Source: Mucilaginibacter sp. (GTDB taxonomy: Bacteria; Bacteroidota; Bacteroidia; Sphingobacteriales; Sphingobacteriaceae). From it: a DNA stretch of 6,791 nt. The stretch lies in contig JAQBNY010000096.1 of NCBI GenBank assembly GCA_028288315.1, positions 1 through 6,791 on the forward strand, given 5' to 3'. Both the position numbers and the translations under genes were made by a program. A model generated the notes under the pieces. The model had not been told where the DNA came from and did no database searches. It was given only the letters and a program-made list of their open reading frames with translations. Below, piece after piece: positions 6,769-6,791 of the stretch. The stretch's first letter is position 1, and every line of letters starts with the position of its first letter.

Positions 6769-6791
6769 GGGTATATGTATTAGTTTTTTCT

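Overview
The window looks like a chromosomal segment of a Bacteroidota species, most likely a Sphingobacteriales-type soil or water organism. This rests on the AT-rich DNA, Bacteroidota-style gene starts with no clear Shine-Dalgarno, a lipoprotein signal ending in S-C-K-K, and two Wzi-family outer-membrane proteins. The genus is an inference and was not tested.

Layout: positions 2-499 (+) hold the 3' end of a heavy-metal P1B-type ATPase gene, cut by the window's left edge. Positions 500-783 are a non-coding gap between convergent genes. It contains a perfect 16-bp palindrome (672-687) and, at its right end, a weak candidate terminator for the minus-strand genes. From 784 to the right edge all genes lie on the minus strand and look like one transcription unit. 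In transcription order they are: a membrane-bound nucleotide-sugar 4,6-dehydratase/epimerase (about 6768-4831), a lipoprotein with a lectin-like beta-sandwich domain (4830-4189), a Wzi-family barrel (4192-2498) and a second Wzi-family barrel (2481-784). The junctions are very tight: stop and start abut (TAAATG), then a 4-base ATGA overlap, then a 16-base gap.

How the genes may work together: the SDR enzyme would make a 4-keto-6-deoxy nucleotide sugar, or an epimerised one, on the inner face of the cytoplasmic membrane for a surface polysaccharide. The Wzi proteins belong to the family that holds capsule on the outer membrane. The lipoprotein, translationally coupled to the first Wzi gene, could be an accessory surface or periplasmic factor. 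This is probably the 3' end of a larger capsule/exopolysaccharide locus whose polymerase, flippase and glycosyltransferase genes would lie beyond the right edge. The metal ATPase appears unrelated.

The most distinctive element is the lipoprotein-Wzi-Wzi cassette. Each family is recognisable, but the arrangement may be an undescribed surface-anchoring module. No RNA gene, CRISPR array or transposase was seen.
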